Assembly: GCA_024236095.1 (NCBI GenBank)
Contig: JACKLD010000012.1
Coordinates: 372,001 to 436,000 of the forward strand
Direction: 5' to 3'
Source of the DNA: Pseudomonadaceae bacterium
Lineage (GTDB): Bacteria > Pseudomonadota > Alphaproteobacteria > UBA2136 > UBA6156
Length of the DNA stretch: 64,000 nt
Positions within the stretch are counted from its first letter, which is position 1. Each line of letters begins with the position of its first letter. The translations under genes were made by a program, and so were the position numbers. The notes below the pieces were generated by a model. The model had not been told where the DNA came from and made no database searches. It saw only the letters and a program-made list of their open reading frames with translations. Of the stretch, positions 24,766 through 33,381 are shown piece after piece.

Positions 24766-26370
24766 CTAGGCGTTGAAATGTTCGGCTTTGGGGCGCAGGT
24801 AAACCCACCCATTCAGGAAAAGGCACAGCAGATAAAAGGCGGCAAACCCGTACATGGCGTATTCGGGCGTACCCCCCTTGATTTGCTCACCAATGATTTG
24901 TGGAATCAGAAATGATCCATAGGCAGCCACAGCAGATGTCCAACCCAGCACTGGTCCCGCTTGTTCACGGCTAAAAACCACACCAATCGTGCGGAAGGTG
25001 GAACCATTCCCCAGACCAGAAGCAAAGAATAGCAGGATAAACACCCCAAGTGTTACCGGGAAGTGAACTTCTGGCGTCGGAGATGCATAGGCCAGACTAA
25101 GGTAGTATCCCGCTGCCACAGCACCACCAACCATCAGTACTGAGGATATTTGTGTGACCAACGCTCCACCCCATTTATCAGCTAGCCAGCCACCCACGGG
25201 GCGGATGAGAGCCCCTACAAACGGCCCAATCCAGACATACATAAAAGCTGCGGGGGCATTGGGATTGGCGAGGGTGTGCGTCATGGTCCCAGCCGCATCT
25301 GGCGCGTGACTAAACCCAAAAATCACGGTGATGGCGAGCGGTAAGGCCGCAGAAAAACCAATAAAGCTACCGAACGTCATCGTATAGATGATGGTCATGA
25401 CCCATGTGTGGTTGTTTTTGAAAATCCCATACTGGCGCTCAAGCCCAGCCTTCGCTTCGGGCGGCAAAACAAAACGCATGGCTAATACGGTGACGGCAAT
25501 CATGGCGGGGAGGACAAGCCATTTGGAAAGTTCAACCCCACCGGCAGGTAACATCAGCCACAGGCCTGTAGCACTGGTTAATAGGCCCACTCCCAGCAGC
25601 TTACTTATGGTCAACATAGCCTCTGATAATGAGGGGACTCTAGGAGTGACGTGGGCGGCTTCCAGGTTGTTCATACCCCAGCGAATAGCAAACACCAAGG
25701 GTACAAGCACCGCCACCCACATCCACCCCGCATTATGCAGGTAAGTGGCGGTGCCCGCTGCAATCTGGCCAATGGGGCTACCGCTCGCTTTCTGTAAAAG
25801 CATACTGCTTCCACCAAACACGCCAACCGTCATAAGAAGGGGCACCATGAATTGCATGGTGGTAACGCCAAAGTTACCCAAGCCTGCGTTTAATCCTAAG
25901 GATAGACCTTGCATTTTTTTGGGGAAGAAAAAACTAATATTGCTCATGCTACTCGCAAAGTTACCCCCGCCAAACCCTGAAAGAAGAGCTAATAGCTGGA
26001 ATACCCAGAGTGGCGTCTTGGTATCCAGTAAGGCAAAGGCTGCGCCAATGGCAGGTAAAAGAAGTAATGCCGTGGTGAACAAGAGGGTATTCATCCCCCC
26101 GCACAAGCGAATCAGGAAAGTGCTGGGAATGCGTAAAGTAGCCCCCGAAAGCCCGGCAATGGCGGTCAGAGTAAAATAATCAGCCTGACTAAATGGAAAG
26201 CCCAGATTCAACATCTGCACCGTAATGATGCCCCACAACATCCATACGGCAAAACCACACAACAAGGCAGGGATGGAGATCCATAAATTGCGCCAAGCGA
26301 CTTTCTTGCCTGTTTGTTCCCAGAATCTGGCATCATCAGGTTCCCATGTCGTGAGGGTGGATTGGCGCAT
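24766..26370 (-). CDS. narK: Nitrate/nitrite transporter, NarK2 type (MFS)
   Basis: 534 residues, about 12 helices. The nitrate-signature region SGFGGGNFASSMSNISFFFPKKMQGLSLGLNAGLGNFGV is typical of the NarK/NNP family, and a second G-rich signature near FASGLGNGSTFRTIGVVF. Length and composition fit the NarK2-like nitrite/nitrate antiporter. It lies between narK1 and narG with short gaps (9 and 13 bp), all on one strand. Some species have the two as one fused protein; here they are separate. Confidence 0.92.
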   Translation of the reverse strand: MRQSTLTTWEPDDARFWEQTGKKVAWRNLWISIPALLCGFAVWMLWGIITVQMLNLGFPFSQADYFTLTAIAGLSGATLRIPSTFLIRLCGGMNTLLFTTALLLLPAIGAAFALLDTKTPLWVFQLLALLSGFGGGNFASSMSNISFFFPKKMQGLSLGLNAGLGNFGVTTMQFMVPLLMTVGVFGGSSMLLQKASGSPIGQIAAGTATYLHNAGWMWVAVLVPLVFAIRWGMNNLEAAHVTPRVPSLSEAMLTISKLLGVGLLTSATGLWLMLPAGGVELSKWLVLPAMIAVTVLAMRFVLPPEAKAGLERQYGIFKNNHTWVMTIIYTMTFGSFIGFSAALPLAITVIFGFSHAPDAAGTMTHTLANPNAPAAFMYVWIGPFVGALIRPVGGWLADKWGGALVTQISSVLMVGGAVAAGYYLSLAYASPTPEVHFPVTLGVFILLFFASGLGNGSTFRTIGVVFSREQAGPVLGWTSAVAAYGSFLIPQIIGEQIKGGTPEYAMYGFAAFYLLCLFLNGWVYLRPKAEHFNA

Positions 26371-26383
26371 GGGGGTTTCTCCT

Positions 26384-27685
26384 TTATTTCTTTTGTGAGC
26401 CTAAATCTTGGGGCATAGCCAACGTGGGATGCTCGGATTTTTCCATGTGGCGAATCGTCCAATGCATCCAAATCATGGAAATAATCACCAACCCATAAAG
26501 CAGCATGAAGCAGCTGCTCCAAATACCCGTCAGATCATTCATGACGCCAAACAGAATCGGTAAAATCCAGCCACCCAAACCGCCTACCAGCCCCACCATG
26601 CCACTCACGGCGCCCACGCGGTTGGGGTAATAAGAAACGATATGCTTGTAAACGGCGGCTTTGCCAAAGCTCATGAAAAACCCCAACACAAAGAGAATGC
26701 CGGTAAAGGCCCATACATTCCAACCGAAACTGAAGGTTATATCGCCTTTAATGCCGTGGATGACATAGTCGGTATGCGGGTAAGCCAACAAAAAACAGCA
26801 GATAATGCTCACCCAGAAGGTGGCGTACATAACCGTACGGGCGCCATAGCGATCAGAGAGCCAGCCGCCCCAAGCACGGAAAACGCTGGCGGAGAGCGAA
26901 TAGCTGGCAGCGAGTAATCCGGCCAATTTGATATCCACCCCGTAAGCGCCCGTTAGGTAGCGCGGCAACCATAAGGCCAAAGCCACAAAGGCCCCAAACA
27001 CAAAAAAGTAATAGAGAGAGAAGCGCCAAACACGGGCGTCCTTCAACGGCTCTAACTGGTCCCAGAAACTCTCAGGAGGCTGACCTTCGGCCACACGTTT
27101 AGCCAGAGTAGGCTCATCTTTTGTGCCAAACCAAAATACTGCTGTCATCAGCAGCAAGGCCGCCGCCCAGACTTGGGCCACCATGGGCCAGCCAAAGGCA
27201 ATCATCACATATGGAGCCACAAACTTGGTAACAGCCGCCCCGGCATTGCCCATGCCCAATACTCCCATGGCCATCCCTTTACGGTGGGGGGGGAACCAGT
27301 GAGCTACGTAAGTAATTCCCACTACGAACGACCCTCCCGCAATGCCGACCCCAAGGGCCGCCAGGAGGATTTGACTATAGGTTTGCGCCCCACTCAGGAG
27401 AAATGTAGCCAGCGAGGATGCCAACATCACCCAGGCAAACATCACACGACCACCGAACTGGTCTGTCCATATACCCAGCATTAAACGGATAAGCGAACCG
27501 GTCAGGATGGGGGTACCCACCAAAATGCCCAACTGGGTGTCACTTAATCCGAGGTCTTTCTGAATCTGTACCCCAATAATGGCAAAGATCGTCCACACGG
27601 CAAAACAGACGGTAAAGGCAAGAGTACTCAGTGAAAGTGCGGCTGTTTGGTCACCCGTTGAAGGCGCTATATTCTCATTTTTCAT
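26384..27685 (-). CDS. narK: Nitrate transporter, NarK1 type (MFS)
   Basis: 433 residues, about 12 helices. AGGSFVVGITYVAHWFPPHRKGMAMGVLGMGNAGAAVTKFVAP is the NNP nitrate signature; SGMVGLVGGLGGWILPILFG is the second copy. The type is usually a nitrate/proton symporter that starts respiration. The ATG at 27685 has no Shine-Dalgarno sequence, and the FNR box centre lies 40.5 bp upstream, so this first gene of the nar operon may be translated from a leaderless mRNA. A longer frame with a TTG at 27739 runs through the FNR box and is rejected. Confidence 0.92.
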   Translation of the reverse strand: MKNENIAPSTGDQTAALSLSTLAFTVCFAVWTIFAIIGVQIQKDLGLSDTQLGILVGTPILTGSLIRLMLGIWTDQFGGRVMFAWVMLASSLATFLLSGAQTYSQILLAALGVGIAGGSFVVGITYVAHWFPPHRKGMAMGVLGMGNAGAAVTKFVAPYVMIAFGWPMVAQVWAAALLLMTAVFWFGTKDEPTLAKRVAEGQPPESFWDQLEPLKDARVWRFSLYYFFVFGAFVALALWLPRYLTGAYGVDIKLAGLLAASYSLSASVFRAWGGWLSDRYGARTVMYATFWVSIICCFLLAYPHTDYVIHGIKGDITFSFGWNVWAFTGILFVLGFFMSFGKAAVYKHIVSYYPNRVGAVSGMVGLVGGLGGWILPILFGVMNDLTGIWSSCFMLLYGLVIISMIWMHWTIRHMEKSEHPTLAMPQDLGSQKK

Positions 27686-27718
27686 GGGGTCAAAATGCAC
27701 CTTATTTTGCAACCCCAC

Positions 27719-27732
27719 TTGAGGCAGATCAA
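27719..27732. promoter_or_regulatory. Shared FNR-type box between narK1 and the MoeB-like gene
   Basis: TTGAGGCAGATCAA, one mismatch from consensus. Its centre (27725.5) is 40.5 bp from the A of the narK1 ATG (27685) and 41.5 bp from the A of the divergent ATG (27767), so one dimer could activate both. Plus-strand -10-like TAAAGT at 27754-27759. Neither start has a Shine-Dalgarno sequence. Confidence 0.75.
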
Positions 27733-27766
27733 TCGGCAACTGAAAGTGACCTCTAAAGTAACCCCC

Positions 27767-28483
27767 ATGAGTGAATTACGACACAGTCGGTATGGCTTGC
27801 TTGCAGGGGTGGAAACTGAGGGACTAGCACGTCAATACCAAACACATATCACACTGATCGGTTGTGGAGGGGTTGGACAAGCCGTGACGGGGATGTTGGG
27901 AGCCGCTGGGAATGGATGCCTAACCCTGATTGACCCCGAACATATTACCCTTAGCAACATCAGCCGCCTACCGCTAATGCAGGCCAGCGATGTTGGACGC
28001 CCTAAGGTAGAAGCATTGGCCGATGCCATTCGGCGAAATCATCCCGAACAGCGGGTTATATGTTTGCAGGAGATTATCAGTTCGCGGACGCTGGATGGAT
28101 TGTGCAGTAAAACCAATATTATGATTGATGCCACCGATAACTGGCCAACCCGCAAACTGCTTGCAACCTATTGCCGTGAGAAAAAGATACCCCTTGTCAG
28201 TGGTGGAGCTTTGGCCACCGATGGCTGGGTGGGGATGTTCATGCCCGATGGCCCGCCGCTGGAAGCGTGGCTAGGCCAGCCTGGGCAATTGGCCGATACC
28301 TGCGAGAGTGTGGGCGTGTTGGGGCCACTGGTGGGGATTGTGGGTAACTGGATGGCCATGGAGACCCTGAAACTCATCTGGCAGAGCAGCAACCCAACCC
28401 GGTGGCAAACGCTCACGGGGCGAATTGTTTACATTGATGGTCGTTATAGCGATGTTCGAATACAACCTCTTGGCAATGCCTAA
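27767..28483 (+). CDS. MoeB/ThiF/HesA family adenylyltransferase
   Basis: 238 residues. ATP site ITLIGCGGVGQAVTGMLGAAG, IDPEHITLSNISRLPL, IMIDATDNWPTRKLLATYC, and CESVGVLGPLVGIVGNWMAMETLKL near the C-terminus. MoeB adenylates the C-terminal Gly of MoaD, which then receives sulfur. The paired CxxC zinc motifs of E. coli MoeB are missing, so it belongs to the zinc-free group. Divergent from narK1 and near moaD in the same element, so acting on MoaD is the best guess. Predicted leaderless start at 27767. Confidence 0.82.
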   Translation: MSELRHSRYGLLAGVETEGLARQYQTHITLIGCGGVGQAVTGMLGAAGNGCLTLIDPEHITLSNISRLPLMQASDVGRPKVEALADAIRRNHPEQRVICLQEIISSRTLDGLCSKTNIMIDATDNWPTRKLLATYCREKKIPLVSGGALATDGWVGMFMPDGPPLEAWLGQPGQLADTCESVGVLGPLVGIVGNWMAMETLKLIWQSSNPTRWQTLTGRIVYIDGRYSDVRIQPLGNA

Positions 28484-28773
28484 ATGCGGCTAAGCCTATC
28501 CCGTTTATCTACTTCCATTATAATTTTTGGTGTCACGGTGTTCAGGATAATCCCGTTTTCGGGCTCGGCCTGAAGGTCATGAAAGTCTCTTGTTCCCAGT
28601 TTCAACAATGGGAAGGATGGCCAACCTGTCAGTACCGAGATTGGTCCTGACGTAGACTGAACCGTCCATTCCCATCCTGCGCACGTCATATGGAGAGCTT
28701 CCGCTGTTAACGCCTCAAGTTCGGCATAGGTTAACCGGATACGCACACCTTCCGAGGTCAGGGTCAGCTTCAT
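28480..28773 (-). CDS. Conserved small protein (DUF7009-like) of the moa cluster
   Basis: 97 residues. MKLTLTSEGVRIRLTYAELEALTAE resembles the N-terminal 'K-x-SVRLRLTxxEVxxL' pattern of small proteins (DUF7009) often found near nitrate or molybdenum genes. No catalytic motif. Overlaps mobA by 4 bp (ATGA), so it is translationally coupled to it; convergent 4-bp overlap with the MoeB-like gene. The family assignment is from memory of the pattern and is tentative. Confidence 0.6.
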   Translation of the reverse strand: MKLTLTSEGVRIRLTYAELEALTAEALHMTCAGWEWTVQSTSGPISVLTGWPSFPLLKLGTRDFHDLQAEPENGIILNTVTPKIIMEVDKRDRLSRI

Positions 28774-29345
28774 GAGTTTGATACATCCTTCATATTTTGA
28801 AGGGCTGCCCAATCATCCGGTGTATTGATATTTGTCAAAAAGCCAGTTTGTTTAGGTCGTGGCAACCATACAGCTTCTGGTATTATGTCCCATAAGCCTT
28901 TAAGTGATGCTCCTGGCTGCTTGGCGTAAGTGGTTACCTTCTGCTGAAGGTCTGGGGTGATACGCATCACACAGGGTAAAGGGTTCTCCGCATAGGCCAC
29001 CAAGGGAGAAGGATGGATCAACAAAGACTGCAAGGCCGCGGGTGTGAGCAGTGGCATATCCACCGGCGCTATGATGATTTTACCGGGGATAAGTGAAAAC
29101 ATCGCGTGTATCTGGTTCATCATGTTGGCAATGGCAGCCACAGGGCCCCGAAAGGGTTGCGCATCGGGTAGGCTTGGCCAACCCGTAACCTGCCGTCCTG
29201 CCATCAACACGGCATCACATCCTGCTTGTTTCAGCAGATGGGCTTGCCGTTCCAACAAGGATTGACCATGCCACACCAGTTCGGCTTTATCGCGGCCCAT
29301 GCGGCTGGAACGCCCACCCGCGAGAACCACACCCAACAGGCTCAT
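28770..29345 (-). CDS. mobA: Molybdenum cofactor guanylyltransferase MobA
   Basis: 191 residues. LGVVLAGGRSSRMGRDKAEL is the nucleotidyltransferase GxxxRMGxDK motif; PFRGPVAAIANMM and IIIAPVDMPLLTPAAL match the central metal and substrate region. It attaches GMP to molybdopterin to give the bis-MGD form needed by NarG. Overlaps moaE by 4 bp. Confidence 0.93.
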   Translation of the reverse strand: MSLLGVVLAGGRSSRMGRDKAELVWHGQSLLERQAHLLKQAGCDAVLMAGRQVTGWPSLPDAQPFRGPVAAIANMMNQIHAMFSLIPGKIIIAPVDMPLLTPAALQSLLIHPSPLVAYAENPLPCVMRITPDLQQKVTTYAKQPGASLKGLWDIIPEAVWLPRPKQTGFLTNINTPDDWAALQNMKDVSNS

Positions 29346-29803
29346 GCAGTTTCTCCTATTGTTTTGGCAAGCGCTTCAGGAAGGGGCGTGCCCTCCAGCC
29401 ATGCTTCTTGGCCATTGGCATAAACCTCACATTTCCAAATCGGTACGCGCTGTTTGATGGTCTCAATCAAAAAGCGGCTGGCTTCATACGCTGCGGCGCG
29501 TTTGGGGGTTCCCACGGCAATATATACGCTAGGTTGGCCGATTTCAATGCGCCCATAGGCATGGGCCAGTATGAGTGTGTTGATTTCCCACTGTACCAGG
29601 GCATCTTCAGCAATAGAATTCAGGGCTTGTCGGGCCAATTCGGGGGCACAGTCATAATCCAGTGCCACCACAGGTTTGCCAAGGTTCTGGTTACGCACTA
29701 CGCCTACAAACGTCAGTAAAGCGCCTGATTCAGCATCTTGCGGTGTTGTTATCAACGCATTGAGATTCAGCGGGCCGTGTTGCAAGTGAATGAGAGGTTG
29801 CAT
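29342..29803 (-). CDS. moaE: Molybdopterin synthase catalytic subunit MoaE
   Basis: 153 residues. GALLTFVGVVRNQNLGKPVVALDYD, ILAHAYGRIEIGQPSVYIAVGTPKRAAAYEASRFLIETIKQRVPIWKCE are the MoaE core, including the conserved KxxxPIWK Lys residues. It transfers sulfur from MoaD thiocarboxylate to precursor Z. Three bp downstream of moaD. Confidence 0.95.
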   Translation of the reverse strand: MQPLIHLQHGPLNLNALITTPQDAESGALLTFVGVVRNQNLGKPVVALDYDCAPELARQALNSIAEDALVQWEINTLILAHAYGRIEIGQPSVYIAVGTPKRAAAYEASRFLIETIKQRVPIWKCEVYANGQEAWLEGTPLPEALAKTIGETA

Positions 29804-29806
29804 GGT

Positions 29807-30046
29807 TTATCCCCCACACACGGGCGGTAAAACCGCCAAATCTTCATGCAGTGGCAGTACATCATCTGGCTTCAGAACCTGCGTGCGTGTGGCCAGGGCA
29901 ATAGCTTGTCCATCCAGCGGGATAAGTTCTAACAGACGTATTTGGGCTTCCCGCACGGTCGTGTTTTCAGGCAGTTCAAGAATCAACGTACGGCTGCCAT
30001 AGGTGGCTTGGGTCATGCCATACAGGGTAAAGGTTAAGCTTGGCAT
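29807..30046 (-). CDS. moaD: Molybdopterin synthase sulfur-carrier subunit MoaD
   Basis: 79 residues with a ubiquitin-like pattern and the C-terminal Gly-Gly (VLPPVCGG) that is adenylated and thiocarboxylated. GGAG 9 bases before 30046 supports this start over the longer frame from 30061. It overlaps the end of moeA by 13 bp. Confidence 0.9.
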   Translation of the reverse strand: MPSLTFTLYGMTQATYGSRTLILELPENTTVREAQIRLLELIPLDGQAIALATRTQVLKPDDVLPLHEDLAVLPPVCGG

Positions 30047-31263
30047 GGCGGTAATCTCCATTCAGTGCTGAGCAGGGGGGAAACTTCAATGAGACTCCCC
30101 GCCGCATGGTCTCCCACTACATGCAGCCACGCATTACAGGTGGCTAGGTTAGCCACGCGGTGGGATTCGTTCCCTGTAAGCGGCTGAACCAAAAGACGAC
30201 CATCTTCACCAACACTGGTACGCCCACGGATGAATGTCCGAAAGCCAATTTTACCCGCACAGGGGTTAGTCAGAGTCGCTTTGATGGTGTTCATGCCCTG
30301 CAGCATCGGCTTGCCCATGAGTAAAGGGAACACAACCGCTTGCAGCGCCACGAGTTGGGAGATAGGGTTACCAGGCAACCCAACCAGAATAGCGCCGTTG
30401 GGGAACCTCGCTATGAGCAGCGGCTTGGCAGGCTTTATCGCCAGCCGATGCAGCACAATTGTAGCACCTAGCGCTTTGGCCACATCCGGCACATGGTCGG
30501 CCACACCTTTACTAACCCCGCCCGTGGTGAGGATAAGCTGCACACCTGCATCAAGGGCCTGCTGCATGGCTGCCTGCAATGCTTCCTTGGTGTCTTGGAC
30601 CTGCTGTGATGTTATCAGGCATTTATCAAGTTGGTGTAATGCGCTTACCATGCAGTCTCGCGTGCTTTCATACACGCTTCCGGCGGCTAAGTTTTTGTCA
30701 ATCTCTACCAGCTCGTTACCTGTTTGTATAAGGTTAATGGCCACCGGCGCCAACACCTTCACTTGCCGCACACCAGCAGTGCGGAGCAACACCAAATGCT
30801 GGGCCAGAAGCCTTGTTCCTTGAGGTAATATAGGTTGGTTGTGTTTAAAATCTTCCCCCTGAGCTCGGATATGCTGCCCAGCCCGTAAAGGTATATCCCA
30901 AAACAGTTTACCTTCCTGTTCGCGCACATCTTCAACCGGAATAACAGCAGCTGTTTGGGAAGGTACGGGAGCACCCGTCATGATGGCACAGGTTGTGCCT
31001 GCCTTAAGGTTAGGGGCGGCCATGCCTGCCAGTACCGTGCCCGCAATAGTCAACCCGCCCACACCCGCATTTATATCTTTGGCGTGAATCGCCCATCCAT
31101 CCATGGCCGACATGGCAAAGCGGGGATTGGATGACTCGGCTAACACGTCTTCAGCCAACACCTGGCCGAGCAGACCCATACCTACATCGCAGTATTGCGA
31201 CGTGCGGGATAGGTGCAGATGCGCCAAGGATTCAGCAGCTTGTTCCCAGGTTGATAAGGCCAT
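30034..31263 (-). CDS. moeA: Molybdopterin molybdenumtransferase MoeA
   Basis: 409 residues. AMDGWAIHA near residue 55, AIMTGAPVP, the active-site LTTGGVSKGVADHVPDVA (TGGxSxGxxD) and VGLPGNPISQLVAL are MoeA hallmarks. It inserts molybdate into adenylylated molybdopterin. Located 3 bp after moaB in the same operon. Confidence 0.95.
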   Translation of the reverse strand: MALSTWEQAAESLAHLHLSRTSQYCDVGMGLLGQVLAEDVLAESSNPRFAMSAMDGWAIHAKDINAGVGGLTIAGTVLAGMAAPNLKAGTTCAIMTGAPVPSQTAAVIPVEDVREQEGKLFWDIPLRAGQHIRAQGEDFKHNQPILPQGTRLLAQHLVLLRTAGVRQVKVLAPVAINLIQTGNELVEIDKNLAAGSVYESTRDCMVSALHQLDKCLITSQQVQDTKEALQAAMQQALDAGVQLILTTGGVSKGVADHVPDVAKALGATIVLHRLAIKPAKPLLIARFPNGAILVGLPGNPISQLVALQAVVFPLLMGKPMLQGMNTIKATLTNPCAGKIGFRTFIRGRTSVGEDGRLLVQPLTGNESHRVANLATCNAWLHVVGDHAAGSLIEVSPLLSTEWRLPPCQA

Positions 31264-31266
31264 GTT

Positions 31267-31806
31267 CTAGCTCCCCTTCAGCATAGTGGCCAGCGCATGG
31301 GGCAGAATCGGCCCCAATACCTCAAAGCTTTCTCCAATCGCCTTGGGGTTCCCCGGCAAGGCTACAATCAGAGTATCTCTGTAAATTAGCGCCACACTGC
31401 GACTTAGAAAACTGGTGGGAGTATAGGTGGCGCCATGTGCCCGAATAAGCTCGGCCAAGCCGGGCACTTCTTTGCCACCCAAGCCCAAAAGGGTTTCTGG
31501 CGTAATATCCCGTGGACCAAGGCCAGTACCGCCGCTGGTGATAATCAGATTCGAACCTTCCGCTTGCAAATCATGAATCGCTTGCACAAGTGCCACCGAT
31601 TCATCCGGCACAATACGGGTGGTGAGAATCTGGATAGCACCATAGTTACGGAGAGATTCCTCTAACGCAGGTCCCGCTTTATCTTGATATTCACCGCGGC
31701 TGGCCCGGTCGGAGAGTATAATCCCCGCACAGGTAAAGTCAGCCAACGTGGTATCGCCATGTTTCAAGCGTTCGGCCTGCTGGCGGGCCAAAGGGGATAA
31801 CGTCAT
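31267..31806 (-). CDS. moaB: Molybdopterin adenylyltransferase/MoaB family protein
   Basis: 179 residues. GIILSDRASRGEYQDKAGPALEESL, IITSGGTGLGPRDITPE and LPGNPKAIGESFEVL fit the Mog/MoaB family that adenylates molybdopterin before MoeA acts. AAGGAG 8 bases before the ATG at 31806 supports this start over the frame from 31896. First gene of the moaB-moeA-moaD-moaE-mobA run. I cannot separate Mog from MoaB by sequence alone. Confidence 0.88.
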   Translation of the reverse strand: MTLSPLARQQAERLKHGDTTLADFTCAGIILSDRASRGEYQDKAGPALEESLRNYGAIQILTTRIVPDESVALVQAIHDLQAEGSNLIITSGGTGLGPRDITPETLLGLGGKEVPGLAELIRAHGATYTPTSFLSRSVALIYRDTLIVALPGNPKAIGESFEVLGPILPHALATMLKGS

Positions 31807-31967
31807 CGTTTTGCTCCTTTCTAAGGGGTTGAGAGATCCATCGGTTTCCCCATGAACCTGGCCGGTTATTGCTTCAACCGACGGCCTGATTAGCATAGTA
31901 GGAATATCACGTTAGCTTCTCAGGCTTCAGAGCCACGGGTAGATTGGCATGGTTTAGATTTACCAAG

Positions 31968-31981
31968 TTGATCTGTATCAA
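31968..31981. promoter_or_regulatory. Perfect FNR box upstream of hemN
   Basis: TTGATCTGTATCAA matches TTGAT-N4-ATCAA at all ten fixed positions. It is centred 39.5 bp before the ATG at 32014, and no Shine-Dalgarno sequence lies between. Confidence 0.85.
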
Positions 31982-32013
31982 TCGATGGAATGTTTCTTGG
32001 GTCATGCTGCGGC

Positions 32014-33381
32014 ATGGAATTCAAAGACCAGCACCAAAGTACCCTTGTTGAAAAATATGATCGGCCCGTGCCGCGTTATACGAGCTATCCAACAGCGGCA
32101 CAGTTTCAGGATAACATCTCACCTAACATCGTCGATTCATGGCTGAAAAGCCTTTATCCAGAACAATCACTCTCTCTCTACGTTCATTTGCCATTTTGTC
32201 CGTCTTTATGTTCTTACTGTGGCTGCAATATGCGCGTCACCCACAGCCAAAGCCTGATGCAAGGGTATTTGGCTGCCTTGCGGGATGAAATCACCATGGT
32301 GATGGCCAAATTGCCAGCACGCATGGCCGTTTCAACCTTACACTTGGGTGGAGGTACGCCAACCTATTATGCGGCTGAAGATTTGTCATCTCTCTTTAAA
32401 TTTATCGGTCAATACGTCGTTTTTACCCCAGGTGCAGAAATCTCGTTGGAAGTTGATCCACGTCGGTTCACGCGCACGCAAGCCGCTCACCTTAAAAAAG
32501 CCGGCGTCAATCGGGTCAGCCTAGGCGTTCAGGATACCAACTCCCATGTTCAAAAAGCGATTGGGCGTAATCAGACGCTGGAACAAACAGTACAAGCTTT
32601 TCAGATGTTGCATGACGAAGGCATTGAGGCCATCAACACTGACCTCATTTATGGGTTACCCCTGCAAACTCCAGAATCTATCGCTCAGACAGCCTGCGAC
32701 GTTGCCAATCTTCGCCCATCACGCCTTGCGTTGTATGGTTATGCCCATGTGCCGTGGATGAAGCGCCATCAAAGATTACTCGAACCGCATGGCTTGCCCG
32801 ATGGCCCAGAGCGTATGGCACTTTTCATGGCGGCACGTGAAGTCTTTATTCAAAATGGCTATATTCCGGTGGGGATAGACCATTTTGCCTTACCAGACGA
32901 TCCTTTGGTTTTGGCCGCCGCGAGAGGCGAACTGCATCGCAACTTTATGGGCTACACGACAGATACAGCCAAAACGCTTCTGGGATTTGGCGTATCTGCC
33001 ATCAGTTCATACCCGCAGGGATACGTTCAAAACACGACATCTATTAAAGATTATCTGCATCAGGTACGCCAAAAAGCTCTCCCCATATGGAAAGGTTTAC
33101 AGCTAACTGAACTTGATAAATGTTCCGCTGAAATCATTGAGAAACTTCTTTGCCAATTTCAAGTTGATATTGCCGAGGTGGCAGGCATGCACAGCCTACA
33201 GCCCTCTCATATCAAAGTTCATACCCTTAATCTTCATCAAATGATGTCGGACGGCCTTGTGGTGGGGGATACAGAGGATAAAATCATCATCACCGAGCGT
33301 GGCAAACCGTTTGCCCGCATTGTTGCCTCCTGTTTCGATGGCTATTTACGCCAAAGCGAACTGCGTCATTCACGGCTATAG
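32014..33381 (+). CDS. hemN: Oxygen-independent coproporphyrinogen III oxidase HemN
   Basis: 455 residues. HLPFCPSLCSYCGCN holds Cys62, Cys66, Cys69 and Cys71 (CX3CX2CXC), the HemN radical-SAM signature; RYTSYPTAAQF near residue 21 and LHLGGGTPTY also match. It makes protoporphyrinogen without oxygen, supplying haem for NarI under anaerobiosis. The ATG at 32014 is chosen because 31990 falls inside the promoter predicted from the FNR box. Convergent 6-bp overlap with the regulator gene. Confidence 0.94.
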   Translation: MEFKDQHQSTLVEKYDRPVPRYTSYPTAAQFQDNISPNIVDSWLKSLYPEQSLSLYVHLPFCPSLCSYCGCNMRVTHSQSLMQGYLAALRDEITMVMAKLPARMAVSTLHLGGGTPTYYAAEDLSSLFKFIGQYVVFTPGAEISLEVDPRRFTRTQAAHLKKAGVNRVSLGVQDTNSHVQKAIGRNQTLEQTVQAFQMLHDEGIEAINTDLIYGLPLQTPESIAQTACDVANLRPSRLALYGYAHVPWMKRHQRLLEPHGLPDGPERMALFMAAREVFIQNGYIPVGIDHFALPDDPLVLAAARGELHRNFMGYTTDTAKTLLGFGVSAISSYPQGYVQNTTSIKDYLHQVRQKALPIWKGLQLTELDKCSAEIIEKLLCQFQVDIAEVAGMHSLQPSHIKVHTLNLHQMMSDGLVVGDTEDKIIITERGKPFARIVASCFDGYLRQSELRHSRL

